This document shows, in pieces, positions 1 to 5,529 of a stretch of 8,282 nt of DNA. The notes under the pieces were generated by a model. It made no database searches. It saw only the letters and a list, made by a program, of their open reading frames with translations, and was not told the DNA's origin. The translations under genes and the position numbers were made by a program. Each line of letters begins with the position of its first letter. Within the stretch, counting starts at the first letter, position 1. The stretch is from contig SCSV01000182.1 of the NCBI GenBank assembly GCA_004297555.1, positions 1 to 8,282 on the forward strand, in the 5' to 3' direction. Source of the DNA: Salinibacterium sp. (GTDB lineage: Bacteria > Actinomycetota > Actinomycetes > Actinomycetales > Microbacteriaceae).

Positions 1-378
1 CAAGGCGTAAACACCTTCGGGCAGAGCGAGTGAGGATGTCGGGAACAGTTGCGCGATCGCACTTCCCCCAGCGATCGTGGCGCTGCCCGCGGCACGCGAC
101 GCGGTGAAGGTTGTCGACGTCCCGCCTGCGCCTTTGGCGCCCTTCGCACCAGCGGCACCGCGCGGCCCAGCAGGCCCGGTATCGCCAGCTGCACCGGCCT
201 CCCCCATCGCGCCCGTCGCCCCATCCGCACCGCGAGGCCCGGCAGGACCAGCAGGGCCGGGCGGACCCACCATGCTCGTCGATGCGGCCGAAACCAGGCT
301 CCAGCTGATCAGGCTCGACAAGGCGAGAAAGACTACTAGGGCGATAGACAGAATCGCGATGAGTCTGGCCTGAGACAC
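1..378 (-). CDS. Collagen-like Gly-X-Y repeat protein, exported or membrane-anchored (3' end beyond window)
   Basis: Reading leftwards from a GTG at 376-378, an open frame runs for 126 codons to the window edge without a stop, so the C-terminus is missing. An AAGGGAG ribosome-binding site lies four bases upstream of the GTG. Residues 6-30 form one hydrophobic segment after a short R-containing N-terminus. V29-S30-A31 could be a signal peptidase I site, otherwise the segment is a membrane anchor. Residues 38-85 are a collagen-like tract with glycine at every third position from G38 to G83 (16 triplets), rich in P, A, R, K and D, for example GPPGPAGPAGPRGADG. A Ser/Thr/Ala-rich non-collagenous region follows. 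Bacterial collagen-like proteins form surface triple helices; the exact role here is unknown. The gene is divergent from the phosphoribosyltransferase gene. The Gly-X-Y call is directly visible; surface location is inferred. Confidence 0.85.
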   Translation of the reverse strand, partial: MSQARLIAILSIALVVFLALSSLISWSLVSAASTSMVGPPGPAGPAGPRGADGATGAMGEAGAAGDTGPAGPRGAAGAKGAKGAGGTSTTFTASRAAGSATIAGGSAIAQLFPTSSLALPEGVYAL

Positions 379-404
379 GCTGCTCCCTTGCGCTGGGTTG
401 GCCA

Positions 405-413
405 AGTATGACA
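405..413 (-). promoter_or_regulatory. Possible extended -10 promoter for the collagen-like gene
   Basis: On the minus strand the sequence TGTCATACT reads as an extended -10 (TG-N-CATACT, four of six matches to TATAAT). It lies 26 bases before the GTG start, leaving a plausible short leader. I see no convincing -35 at normal spacing, so this is a weak call made from sequence resemblance only. Confidence 0.25.
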
Positions 414-441
414 CCAAAACAGGGGGCAAGGGTTTCTTCTT

Positions 442-463
442 TTCGAGTCGAACACACTCGAGT
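442..463. promoter_or_regulatory. Palindrome cluster in the divergent intergenic region (possible operator)
   Basis: Within the 133-base gap between two divergent genes, TTCGAGTCGAA (442-452) is a perfect 5+1+5 inverted repeat and ACTCGAGT (456-463) is a perfect 8-base palindrome. Together they also form a TCGAGT-N7-ACTCGA inverted repeat at 443-461. Such symmetry between divergent start sites fits a regulator-binding site, but no known consensus is recognised. A short hairpin or chance are alternatives. Confidence 0.3.
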
Positions 464-511
464 CCCTTGCGGCGCGCTCACCCGGCGTGCAGCCTTGAAG
501 AGAGGTGATCC

Positions 512-1135
512 GTGTTCGCTGATCGGGTTGAGGCTGGCCAACGTCTTGGCCGAGCGCTCGTGAAACTGCGGGGGCCGGACACCATCGTGCTCGGGCTGCC
601 GCGGGGTGGGGTTCCCGTGGCCCGCGAAGTGGCGGATGCCCTTGGTGCGCCGCTCGACGTCATCGTCGTGCGCAAGTTGGGGAGCCCACGGCATCCCGAA
701 TATGCGGTCGGGGCGATCGGCGAGAACGGCGTGCGAATTGTGGATGAGGATGCCGTGCGCTCGGTGCACCTCGACCCCAATGACCTGCACGACGTGGAGG
801 AGCAGGAGCGCGCCGAGTTGGCGCGGCGCTCGGCGCACTACCGGGCCGGAAAGCCGCGACTCGATCTGACCGGCAAGCGGGCGATCGTGATCGACGACGG
901 GGTGGCGACGGGGGCCACTGCCGCTGCCGCATGCCGGGCGGCCCGTGTGCTTGGCGCCCGCGAGATCATTTTCGCGACGCCGGTTGCGCCCGCCGACTGG
1001 GCCGAGCGTCTCGCCCCGGAAGCGGATGCCCTCTTCGCGCTCGAGACTCCGGAGCACTTCTGGGCGGTCGGCCAGTGGTACGAGCTTTTCGACCAGACGA
1101 GCGATGAGGAAGTCATCGCCGCACTCGACCGCTAG
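512..1135 (+). CDS. Phosphoribosyltransferase family protein (predicted type I PRTase)
   Basis: This 207-aa protein resembles the predicted phosphoribosyltransferases of the COG1926 type. The PRPP-binding signature is clear: hydrophobic strand AIVI, then DDGVATGAT at residues 128-136. An upstream LPRGGVPVA motif (29-37), followed by VVRKLGSPRHPEYAVGAIGE from residue 52, is also typical of this group and forms the rest of the active-site region. The substrate is unknown; type I PRTases join or release a base at PRPP, and members of this group are often annotated without a reaction. It should be cytoplasmic: I see no signal peptide or TM segment. Translation starts at GTG 512, chosen because AGAGAGGTGAT just upstream matches the anti-Shine-Dalgarno sequence, with GAGG six bases from the start. 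It converges on the TadG-like gene and overlaps its stop by four bases. Confidence 0.85.
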   Translation: MFADRVEAGQRLGRALVKLRGPDTIVLGLPRGGVPVAREVADALGAPLDVIVVRKLGSPRHPEYAVGAIGENGVRIVDEDAVRSVHLDPNDLHDVEEQERAELARRSAHYRAGKPRLDLTGKRAIVIDDGVATGATAAAACRAARVLGAREIIFATPVAPADWAERLAPEADALFALETPEHFWAVGQWYELFDQTSDEEVIAALDR

Positions 1136-1611
1136 GAGAAGACCGAGCGTCCGACCGCGGTCACGTCGATGCGGAAACCTTCTGGCACGAGAAGGGACAG
1201 CACCGGCGGGCGCCAGTACGAGGAGAGGGAGACCGTGGCGCTGCGGCCATCCGTGGTCTCGGCCTGCTCGACGACGAAACCTTCGAACTCGTGGGTTTCG
1301 GTGTGGGCCAAGTAGGCCTGCACGGCGGCAGCCACTTTCGGTGATTTGAGGGTCGGTCGGTACCCATCCGGTGTTTGCTTCACGTCGTCGAGATCGAACG
1401 CCTCAGCGCCCACAAGGGCGGCTCCGTCGGCCACGGTGAATAGTCGTTTGCGCTCGAGGTAGAGCGAGGTGGCGGCGACGACAAGCAGGATCAGTACGAG
1501 CGCCAGGAAACCGTAGAAGATCGTGAGCACGAGGGTCGATCCATTTTCGGGATGCTGCCGCAGTGCCTCGATGCGCGCGGCGAATCTTATGCGCGGCGAG
1601 CGGGCGGTCAT
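1132..1611 (-). CDS. TadG-like Tad pilus-associated membrane protein
   Basis: This 159-aa protein has one N-terminal TM segment (about residues 27-50) preceded by ENGSTLVL, then ERKRLFTVADGAALVGAEAF (residues 53-72). That stretch matches the pattern of the Tad/TadE-TadG-like family, in which the helix is followed by a conserved 'aDaAALAgA' stretch. The rest (73-159) is predicted to be outside the membrane and ends in a beta-rich region. It lacks the Glu+5 of processed pseudopilins, so it is probably an anchored accessory protein of the pilus. The ATG at 1609-1611 was chosen because it overlaps the upstream tadE-like stop as ATGA; the frame is open a further 50 codons, but those residues are the shadow of the upstream gene. 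It is the last gene of the pilus operon, and its TAG stop lies in the CTAG shared with the converging gene. Confidence 0.8.
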   Translation of the reverse strand: MTARSPRIRFAARIEALRQHPENGSTLVLTIFYGFLALVLILLVVAATSLYLERKRLFTVADGAALVGAEAFDLDDVKQTPDGYRPTLKSPKVAAAVQAYLAHTETHEFEGFVVEQAETTDGRSATVSLSSYWRPPVLSLLVPEGFRIDVTAVGRSVFS

Positions 1612-2060
1612 CCGGATCCCCAGAATCGGGAGACCTGCTGGGTTGCGGTCGAGTGGAGGGGAACAGCAGCGGCGAACTCCCCCGGCACAGCGCTCGGTGC
1701 GAGCGGCAGCGCCACCGAGAGGTCGATGGTGACCGTGACGAAGTTCTTGCGCGTGAGGCACTTGTTGGGATGCGGGTGACAGGTGATCGTCACGGTCGCT
1801 GACGCCGGGTCGATGCCATGGTCGGCGAGTGCGAACTCAACCGCGCGACTCGCGCTTGCTTTGGCGCTGCTCGTGCTCTCGGACTGCACGTACACCCGGG
1901 CGGCCTGTCGTGCGGCCCCCTCAGCGGCGAGTGCACCCGCTTGGATCGAGGACATTGCGAGGATCAGATAGACGAGCGGCACGAGGAGCAGCAGTCCGGC
2001 GGTGACGAACTCAAGAGAGGCCGAACCCCGCTCCTCAGTGCAGAGTCTCGACAGACGCAT
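1608..2060 (-). CDS. TadE-like pseudopilin (second copy)
   Basis: This 150-aa protein has the layout of a TadE pseudopilin: a short basic leader, the cleavage motif RG|SASLEF with Gly12 at -1 and Glu17 at +5, and a hydrophobic helix of about residues 18-38. The helix is followed by AGALAAEGAARQAARVY, typical of TadE. The exposed domain has two cysteines, C94 and C101, that could form a small disulfide loop. In known Tad systems such proteins are processed by a dedicated prepilin peptidase and help pilus assembly. I chose ATG 2060 because GGAGG lies nine bases upstream; a TTG at 2102 would add 14 residues but has weaker support. The gene overlaps the upstream tadE by 26 bases and the downstream tadG-like gene by four. 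Confidence 0.85.
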   Translation of the reverse strand: MRLSRLCTEERGSASLEFVTAGLLLLVPLVYLILAMSSIQAGALAAEGAARQAARVYVQSESTSSAKASASRAVEFALADHGIDPASATVTITCHPHPNKCLTRKNFVTVTIDLSVALPLAPSAVPGEFAAAVPLHSTATQQVSRFWGSG

Positions 2061-2421
2061 GGCCGGAAACCTCCAAGCCGCGATCGACACCGGCAAGGCC
2101 AATGAGGGGCAGCGGTGCCCGCACGGTCACGATGAGGGCCGGATGCCCGAGATAGCTCCCGCTCGTCGCGGTCACGTCCGTGGCGTAGCTGGGGCCGAGG
2201 GCCGTGGTGATGAGGTCTTTCGTACGCGCTACTCCCTCGGCAGGTGAGCTGTCGGCGAGAGCCCCATACCGCGCTCCCTCGGCCGCGGCATCCACAACGG
2301 TGTTGCGAATGAGCAATGACAACCCGAGTTGGATGACGCTGAGTGTGAGCACGGTGAGAAGCGCGGAGACCATGACGAACTCGGCCGTTGCCGAGCCGGT
2401 CTCGTCGCTCCAGCGCACCAT
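2035..2421 (-). CDS. tadE: TadE-type pseudopilin
   Basis: This 128-aa protein shows a type IVb/Flp processing site, ETG|SATAEF, with Gly9 before the cut and Glu14 at +5. A hydrophobic helix spans about residues 15-37. The next segment, VVDAAAEGARYGA, is the conserved TadE pattern. The remaining roughly 75 residues form the exposed domain. It would be inserted in the cytoplasmic membrane, cut by a TadV/CpaA-like prepilin peptidase (not in this window), and take part in pilus assembly or initiation. Its ATG follows directly on the TGA of the pilin gene with no spacer and no clear ribosome-binding site, which suggests translational coupling. It overlaps the next tadE-like gene by 26 bases. Confidence 0.88.
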   Translation of the reverse strand: MVRWSDETGSATAEFVMVSALLTVLTLSVIQLGLSLLIRNTVVDAAAEGARYGALADSSPAEGVARTKDLITTALGPSYATDVTATSGSYLGHPALIVTVRAPLPLIGLAGVDRGLEVSGHASVETLH

Positions 2422-2595
2422 TCAGAACCCGGTGACGCGATCGATCGCCTGCTGGAACACAGAACCGAGCGCGGGGCCAGCGAGACCCCAGATGATGATC
2501 ACGAGCCCGGCCGTCATCAGGGTAATGAGTACCCAGCCGGGTACATCGCCGCGCTCCTCGCCCAGCAGCCGTTCAACCAGTCTTCGCAACCGCAT
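2422..2595 (-). CDS. Flp-like pilin with atypical processing site
   Basis: This 57-aa protein has a basic leader (MRLRRLVERLLGEERG), then GDVPGWVLITLMTAGLV and one hydrophobic helix to about residue 40, followed by a short amphipathic tail ending in VTGF. Size, position before two tadE genes and the ERG leader fit the Flp-like small pilin found in actinobacterial Tad loci. Unlike the neighbouring TadE proteins it has no Glu at +5: if cut after Gly16, residue +5 is Trp21, and a proline sits at +3. I chose ATG 2595 because AAAGGAG lies six bases upstream; an adjacent ATG at 2598 is too close to it, and longer starts lack support. It begins a new run of pilus genes after the inserted block. It could be the main fibre subunit or a structural minor subunit; the sequence does not decide. 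Confidence 0.7.
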   Translation of the reverse strand: MRLRRLVERLLGEERGDVPGWVLITLMTAGLVIIIWGLAGPALGSVFQQAIDRVTGF

Positions 2596-2641
2596 CATGC
2601 GCTCCTTTCGGATGTCATGTCGCCATGATTCCGGATGCACG

Positions 2642-2655
2642 CGAACGGGCGTTCT
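2642..2655. promoter_or_regulatory. Candidate LexA (SOS) box upstream of the pilin gene
   Basis: CGAACGGGCGTTCT contains GAAC-N4-GTTC and matches 13 of 14 positions of the Bacillus-type LexA consensus CGAACRNRYGTTYC; it also contains the core of the mycobacterial TCGAAC-N4-GTTCGA box. It is in non-coding sequence, 46 bases before the pilin ATG, where a repressor could control transcription of the pilin-tadE-tadE-tadG group. The match is seen directly; binding by LexA is inferred. Confidence 0.5.
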
Positions 2656-2657
2656 AC

Positions 2658-2666
2658 TTATCCACA
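2658..2666. promoter_or_regulatory. DnaA box TTATCCACA (pilin side)
   Basis: This is an exact match to the strong DnaA-box consensus TTATCCACA, two bases from the candidate LexA box and 62 bases before the pilin start. It extends to the 11-mer TTATCCACAGG (to 2668), which recurs upstream of tadA. Read on the minus strand it gives TGTGGATAA, part of which could also serve as a -10-like element, so a role other than DnaA binding is possible. Confidence 0.4.
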
Positions 2667-2707
2667 GGTTGGGAGCGGGGCCCGAAAACGGTCAAGCGAG
2701 GCGCACG

Positions 2708-3097
2708 TCACAAGCTCGGGCAGTGCCAACCGTAACCCCCGTCTGCAGCGAGGAAGCAGATCACCCCAAGGATCAACTCGCAGACGAGGACCACGGCGAT
2801 AATCGCTACGCGCTCGCGTCTTTTCGTAATTACTGATCGCACCAGGAGCACGAGCGTGAAAAGGAACCCGCCCCAGAAGGTAAAAGGCAGCGTTGCGGCC
2901 CACGCGTTGTCCCAGCCACCCGCACACGGGTCGGAACGGAGCGTCTCGCCGATCGTGGCGTTCGCCATCCTCGCGACAAAGACCTGCGCGACCGTCGCAG
3001 CAGCCACGAAAGCCCAAAGCACCTTGTCGATAACATCGTGCCGAGTTTGGCCCACCGAGGCGGCGGCTTCTGCTTCTGCTGGGCTTTGCGCGTTCAT
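2708..3097 (-). CDS. Unrecognised three-TM membrane protein
   Basis: I do not recognise the family of this 129-aa protein. It has an acidic, Ala-rich cytoplasmic N-terminus (1-25) and three predicted TM helices at about 26-43, 70-90 and 97-117. The KRRER between helices two and three should face the cytoplasm, which places both the 44-69 loop (with C58) and the C-terminal tail YGWHCPSL (with C126) outside; those two cysteines could form a disulfide. The ATG at 3097 is chosen because it overlaps the stop of the upstream 56-aa gene as ATGA, so the two are translationally coupled. It lies between tadC and the pilin gene, where Tad operons normally have no such gene. A pilus accessory role or an unrelated inserted cargo function are both possible. 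Confidence 0.7.
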   Translation of the reverse strand: MNAQSPAEAEAAASVGQTRHDVIDKVLWAFVAAATVAQVFVARMANATIGETLRSDPCAGGWDNAWAATLPFTFWGGFLFTLVLLVRSVITKRRERVAIIAVVLVCELILGVICFLAADGGYGWHCPSL

Positions 3098-3264
3098 GTG
3101 TTGCCGTTCGGGTTCGTATCGTCTGGGCTCGCAAGGAAGTCTTCGGTGAATTCGAAGTCGCGAGCAGCGGAGCGCGGTGGAATCGGAAGCGGGTCGCCGC
3201 GGAAGTTCACGGTCGACGCGATCCATGCAGTCATGAAGTTGTCGTCTGCGGCAGTTTCAGTCAT
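3094..3264 (-). CDS. Unrecognised small acidic protein (56 aa)
   Basis: The 56-residue product starts MTETAADDNFMTAW, has a middle segment FRGDPLPIPPRSAARDF and ends in an acidic, Asp/Asn-rich tail (EDFLASPDDTNPNGNT). It has no cysteine, no TM segment and no signal peptide that I can see. The ATG at 3264 is strongly supported by GGGAGGTGCGGA, a GGAGG with six-base spacing; a further 21 upstream codons are open from a TTG but have no such site. Its stop overlaps the start of the three-TM gene by four bases, so the pair is probably made together. No family is recognised, and it could be a regulator or partner of the membrane protein. Confidence 0.6.
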   Translation of the reverse strand: MTETAADDNFMTAWIASTVNFRGDPLPIPPRSAARDFEFTEDFLASPDDTNPNGNT

Positions 3265-3397
3265 TCCGCACCTCCCAGGTTGATCGCAACCCAAGCATCT
3301 CAGATATGGCACGAAGAACCCGGCCAAACCTCAAGCCATCCCAAACGTCCGAGGAACACCAGTAGGCAGACGCCGAATTAGAAGCGATGGGGCGCGC
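3265..3397. other. Non-coding gap inside the inserted block
   Basis: These 133 bases between two unrecognised genes hold the ribosome-binding site of the 56-aa gene and no other gene I can support. GC is about 57-62% by hand count of the lines covering it, lower than the flanking pilus genes. I see no convincing promoter or terminator on the minus strand. Confidence 0.5.
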
Positions 3398-3691
3398 TCA
3401 ACTCCACTGGATCGCGGAGGGCGCTTTTTCTTGTGCTGCGAGCATTGCCTGCTCGATTTCCGAATACCCTGCCGAGTCGGGCCAAGTGGGCGTCGTCATG
3501 TCACCTGCGCGACGAAATCGGTAGTAGTAGAGAACGCCAAGCTCGTTCATCGGCTGCGGCAACTCGCCGGGCTTGAGTTGGTCATCAGCCTTGCCAATTT
3601 CATACCAGAAGTCATAGTTGAGGCTCACAATGTCAACCGGTAGCGAGACCGAGTTGTCATAGAGCCAGCGCCCATGCCGAACGATGTTCAT
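3398..3691 (-). CDS. Unrecognised 97-aa soluble protein in the tad operon
   Basis: This protein is rich in aromatic residues (LNYDFWYEIG at 24-33, VLYYYRFRR at 53-61) and has a Pro-rich middle (KPGELPQPMNE, 40-50) and a probable C-terminal helix (SEIEQAMLAAQEKA, 77-90). No TM segment, signal peptide or cysteine is present, so it should be cytoplasmic. The family is not recognised. The ATG at 3691 was chosen because GAAGG lies five bases upstream; a GTG at 3703 would add four residues without a site. The region has GC near 55% (3421-3720, hand count) against 68-72% in sampled lines of tadC and tadB, which suggests different ancestry. It follows tadC after 42 bases. A weak promoter, TTGATG-N15-GATACT (minus strand, 3711-3737), overlaps the tadC stop and could allow independent expression. 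Confidence 0.65.
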   Translation of the reverse strand: MNIVRHGRWLYDNSVSLPVDIVSLNYDFWYEIGKADDQLKPGELPQPMNELGVLYYYRFRRAGDMTTPTWPDSAGYSEIEQAMLAAQEKAPSAIQWS

Positions 3692-3733
3692 GCGGACCTT
3701 CACATGACCAAGTATCGCTAACGACGATTCGCA

Positions 3734-4672
3734 TCAAAACCCCACCTGCAGCACGAAGATCCCCGGGTAGATCGCGAACAGGATCGTCACCGGCAGGATG
3801 AGGAACACGAGGGGGAAGAGCATCGCGACCTCCTTCTTGCCGGCAAGTTCGAGCAGGTCGCGCTTGGCGTCGTCCCGGGCATCCTGAGCTTGCGCGCGCA
3901 GCACCTCCGCGAGGGGCGTGCCGCGGTCGAGAGCGCCGGCGATCTGGTCGATGCAGCGCGAGAGGGCGGGCAGCTCGAGGTCCCGGCCGAGAGACGCGAG
4001 AGTCTCTGAGAACGGCAGTCCAGTGTTGACTGCGGCGACGACCGTCGCGAGTTCAGCCGAGAGCTCCCCTGCGCTGATGCGCGAAACCCGACGGATCGCG
4101 TCGACGATGCCCTCGCCAGCCGACAGGCTGAGAGTCAAGAATTCGAGGATGACCGGCAGCTCGCTCAGCAGCCGCGCAAGTCTCCTCGTGGCAGCGCGCT
4201 GGAGCACGTAGTCCCGCGCAATCACGCCCGACGCGAGGAACACGGCCACGATCACCACGCCAACTGCGATCGGCGCGGATTGCAGCCTGGTCGCAGCGAC
4301 CGCGACCACGACCCCAAGCAGCGCACCGGCCAGGCCCCACAGCAGTTGCTGCGAACGGAATGCCTCGACCGTGAGCGACGCGCCGGCCTGGCGCAATCGG
4401 CGCGCGATGAGCTCGGAGCCGCCGAGCATCCCGCCCAGAGCTCGACGAGCTCGCGATGCGATCGGCTCGATGAGCACGCCGATGACCGGCAGGGGTCCGG
4501 GTCGGGCGGGCGCAACCGCATCCCTGGCGCCCGCGGAGATGTCCACGAGGTATGGCGCCACGCGACGGGCGAGCCGGGGTCGGCTCATGCGCGGCGCCAT
4601 ACTCACGAGACACCACAGCCCGAATCCGAGACCGATGCCGGCGAGAATCGCCCAGGCGAGAGTCGAGGTCAT
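3734..4672 (-). CDS. tadC: TadC-type pilus assembly platform protein (T2SSF domain)
   Basis: This 312-aa polytopic protein has TM segments at about 5-25, 107-128, 134-152 and 283-308, and a type II secretion F (GspF-like) domain over about residues 171-300. The domain opens with LLSELPVILEFLTLSLSAGE, matching the 'LP..l..l...l.aG' start of this family, and includes the repeated-helix cytoplasmic part with FSETLASLGRDLELPALSR. TadC works with TadB as the inner platform that couples the TadA ATPase to pilin addition. The length is usual for TadC. It overlaps tadB by ATGA, so the two are coupled. Its stop is followed by the block of unrelated genes rather than directly by the pilin gene. Confidence 0.9.
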   Translation of the reverse strand: MTSTLAWAILAGIGLGFGLWCLVSMAPRMSRPRLARRVAPYLVDISAGARDAVAPARPGPLPVIGVLIEPIASRARRALGGMLGGSELIARRLRQAGASLTVEAFRSQQLLWGLAGALLGVVVAVAATRLQSAPIAVGVVIVAVFLASGVIARDYVLQRAATRRLARLLSELPVILEFLTLSLSAGEGIVDAIRRVSRISAGELSAELATVVAAVNTGLPFSETLASLGRDLELPALSRCIDQIAGALDRGTPLAEVLRAQAQDARDDAKRDLLELAGKKEVAMLFPLVFLILPVTILFAIYPGIFVLQVGF

Positions 4673-5529
4673 GCGAACCAGCGCCGTTCATCCGGCAGCC
4701 GGCCGAGGCCGATCATGAGGCGATAAGCGAAGAACGAAACGATGAGACCGAGGATGATCAGGGTCGCGCCGCCGGGCGAGTTGTAGGCCCCAGCAGCTTC
4801 AGGGCGGGTCGCAAGCAGAAGCAGCACCACCCATGGCGCGGCCACCCCGAGCTTGGCCGCGTTCATCACCCAGGACTGGCGCGCCTCAACCTCCGAGCGG
4901 ATCGCACTCTCCTGCCGGAGATAGGCGCTCAGGTTGCGCAGCACCGTGGTGAGTTCGCTCCCGCCGACCTCGCGGGACATCCGGAGAGTCTCGAGGATGC
5001 GGTCGGCCACCGGGTCGGCGAGTCGCACCTTGAGAGCATCCAGACAGACCGAGAAGTTGCCGGTCGCCCGGTATTCGGCCTCGAATGATTCGAAGGCGTG
5101 CCGTGTTGCGAGCGGACCAACATGGGCGAGCGTGACGACGCTGTCCGGGAGCGCGAGGCCCGAGCGCACGGCCGAGACGAGTTGGTCGACCACGTCGGGC
5201 CACACCACCCGGGTCGCGCGGCGGCGTACTCGCGCCCGCCAACTGATGACCATTGCCGGTACGAGCAGCGCAACAACCCCGGCAGCGACAGCGAGTGCGA
5301 CCACCGCGAGAGTCGCGAAGACAAGCGCTGCCGCGGCGACAGCGAGCAGTGCCGAGACCACGACGACCATGGCCGGGCTGACCTGGTCGAGCCCGGCCTG
5401 GATGAGGCGGTCCTGGATGCGCGTGGTCGCAACGTTTCGCGCGCGTGGCTCGCGGCGCGGCCAGAGCAGCGGCGACGCGGAGAACAGAACGCCGACCGCG
5501 AGCGCGAGTCCCAGGAGAACGCCGATCAT
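4669..5529 (-). CDS. tadB: TadB-type pilus assembly platform protein (T2SSF domain)
   Basis: The 286-aa protein has an N-terminal TM helix (3-17), a hairpin of two TM helices (about 52-96), an F-type cytoplasmic domain (about 110-225) and two C-terminal TM segments (228-240, 255-273). The domain begins WPDVVDQLVSAVRSGLALPD (110-129), a very characteristic TadB pattern, and includes LRMSREVGGSELTTVLRNLS (182-201). It is a membrane platform partner of TadC and TadA. Its ATG overlaps the tadA stop as ATGA and its stop overlaps the tadC start the same way, so all three should be translated from one message. Confidence 0.9.
   Translation of the reverse strand: MIGVLLGLALAVGVLFSASPLLWPRREPRARNVATTRIQDRLIQAGLDQVSPAMVVVVSALLAVAAAALVFATLAVVALAVAAGVVALLVPAMVISWRARVRRRATRVVWPDVVDQLVSAVRSGLALPDSVVTLAHVGPLATRHAFESFEAEYRATGNFSVCLDALKVRLADPVADRILETLRMSREVGGSELTTVLRNLSAYLRQESAIRSEVEARQSWVMNAAKLGVAAPWVVLLLLATRPEAAGAYNSPGGATLIILGLIVSFFAYRLMIGLGRLPDERRWFA

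Noticed and set aside
77..373. Plus-strand Pro/Ala-rich open frame
   Set aside because: It is the reverse complement of the Gly-X-Y tract; the minus-strand frame has the export signal, ribosome-binding site and collagen periodicity.
1612..1761. N-terminal extension of the TadG-like protein by 50 codons
   Set aside because: The extra residues overlap the tadE-like gene in another frame and have no domain features; the ATGA overlap at 1608-1611 marks the likely start.
2690..2695. Minus-strand TTGACC as a -35 box for the pilin gene
   Set aside because: At 17-base spacing the -10 position reads CCAACC, which is no match; the nearest -10-like elements are too far away.
3392..3429. Terminator-like hairpin: GCGCGCTC and GAGGGCGC with one mismatch, 17-base loop, then TTTTT
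   Set aside because: It is oriented for plus-strand transcription, where there is no gene to end, and lies partly in the 3' end of the 97-aa gene. It could limit antisense transcription but may be chance.
3682..3692. GAACGATGTTC resembling a second LexA box
   Set aside because: The spacing between half-sites is three, not four, and it lies within the first codons of the 97-aa gene, encoding MNIVR.
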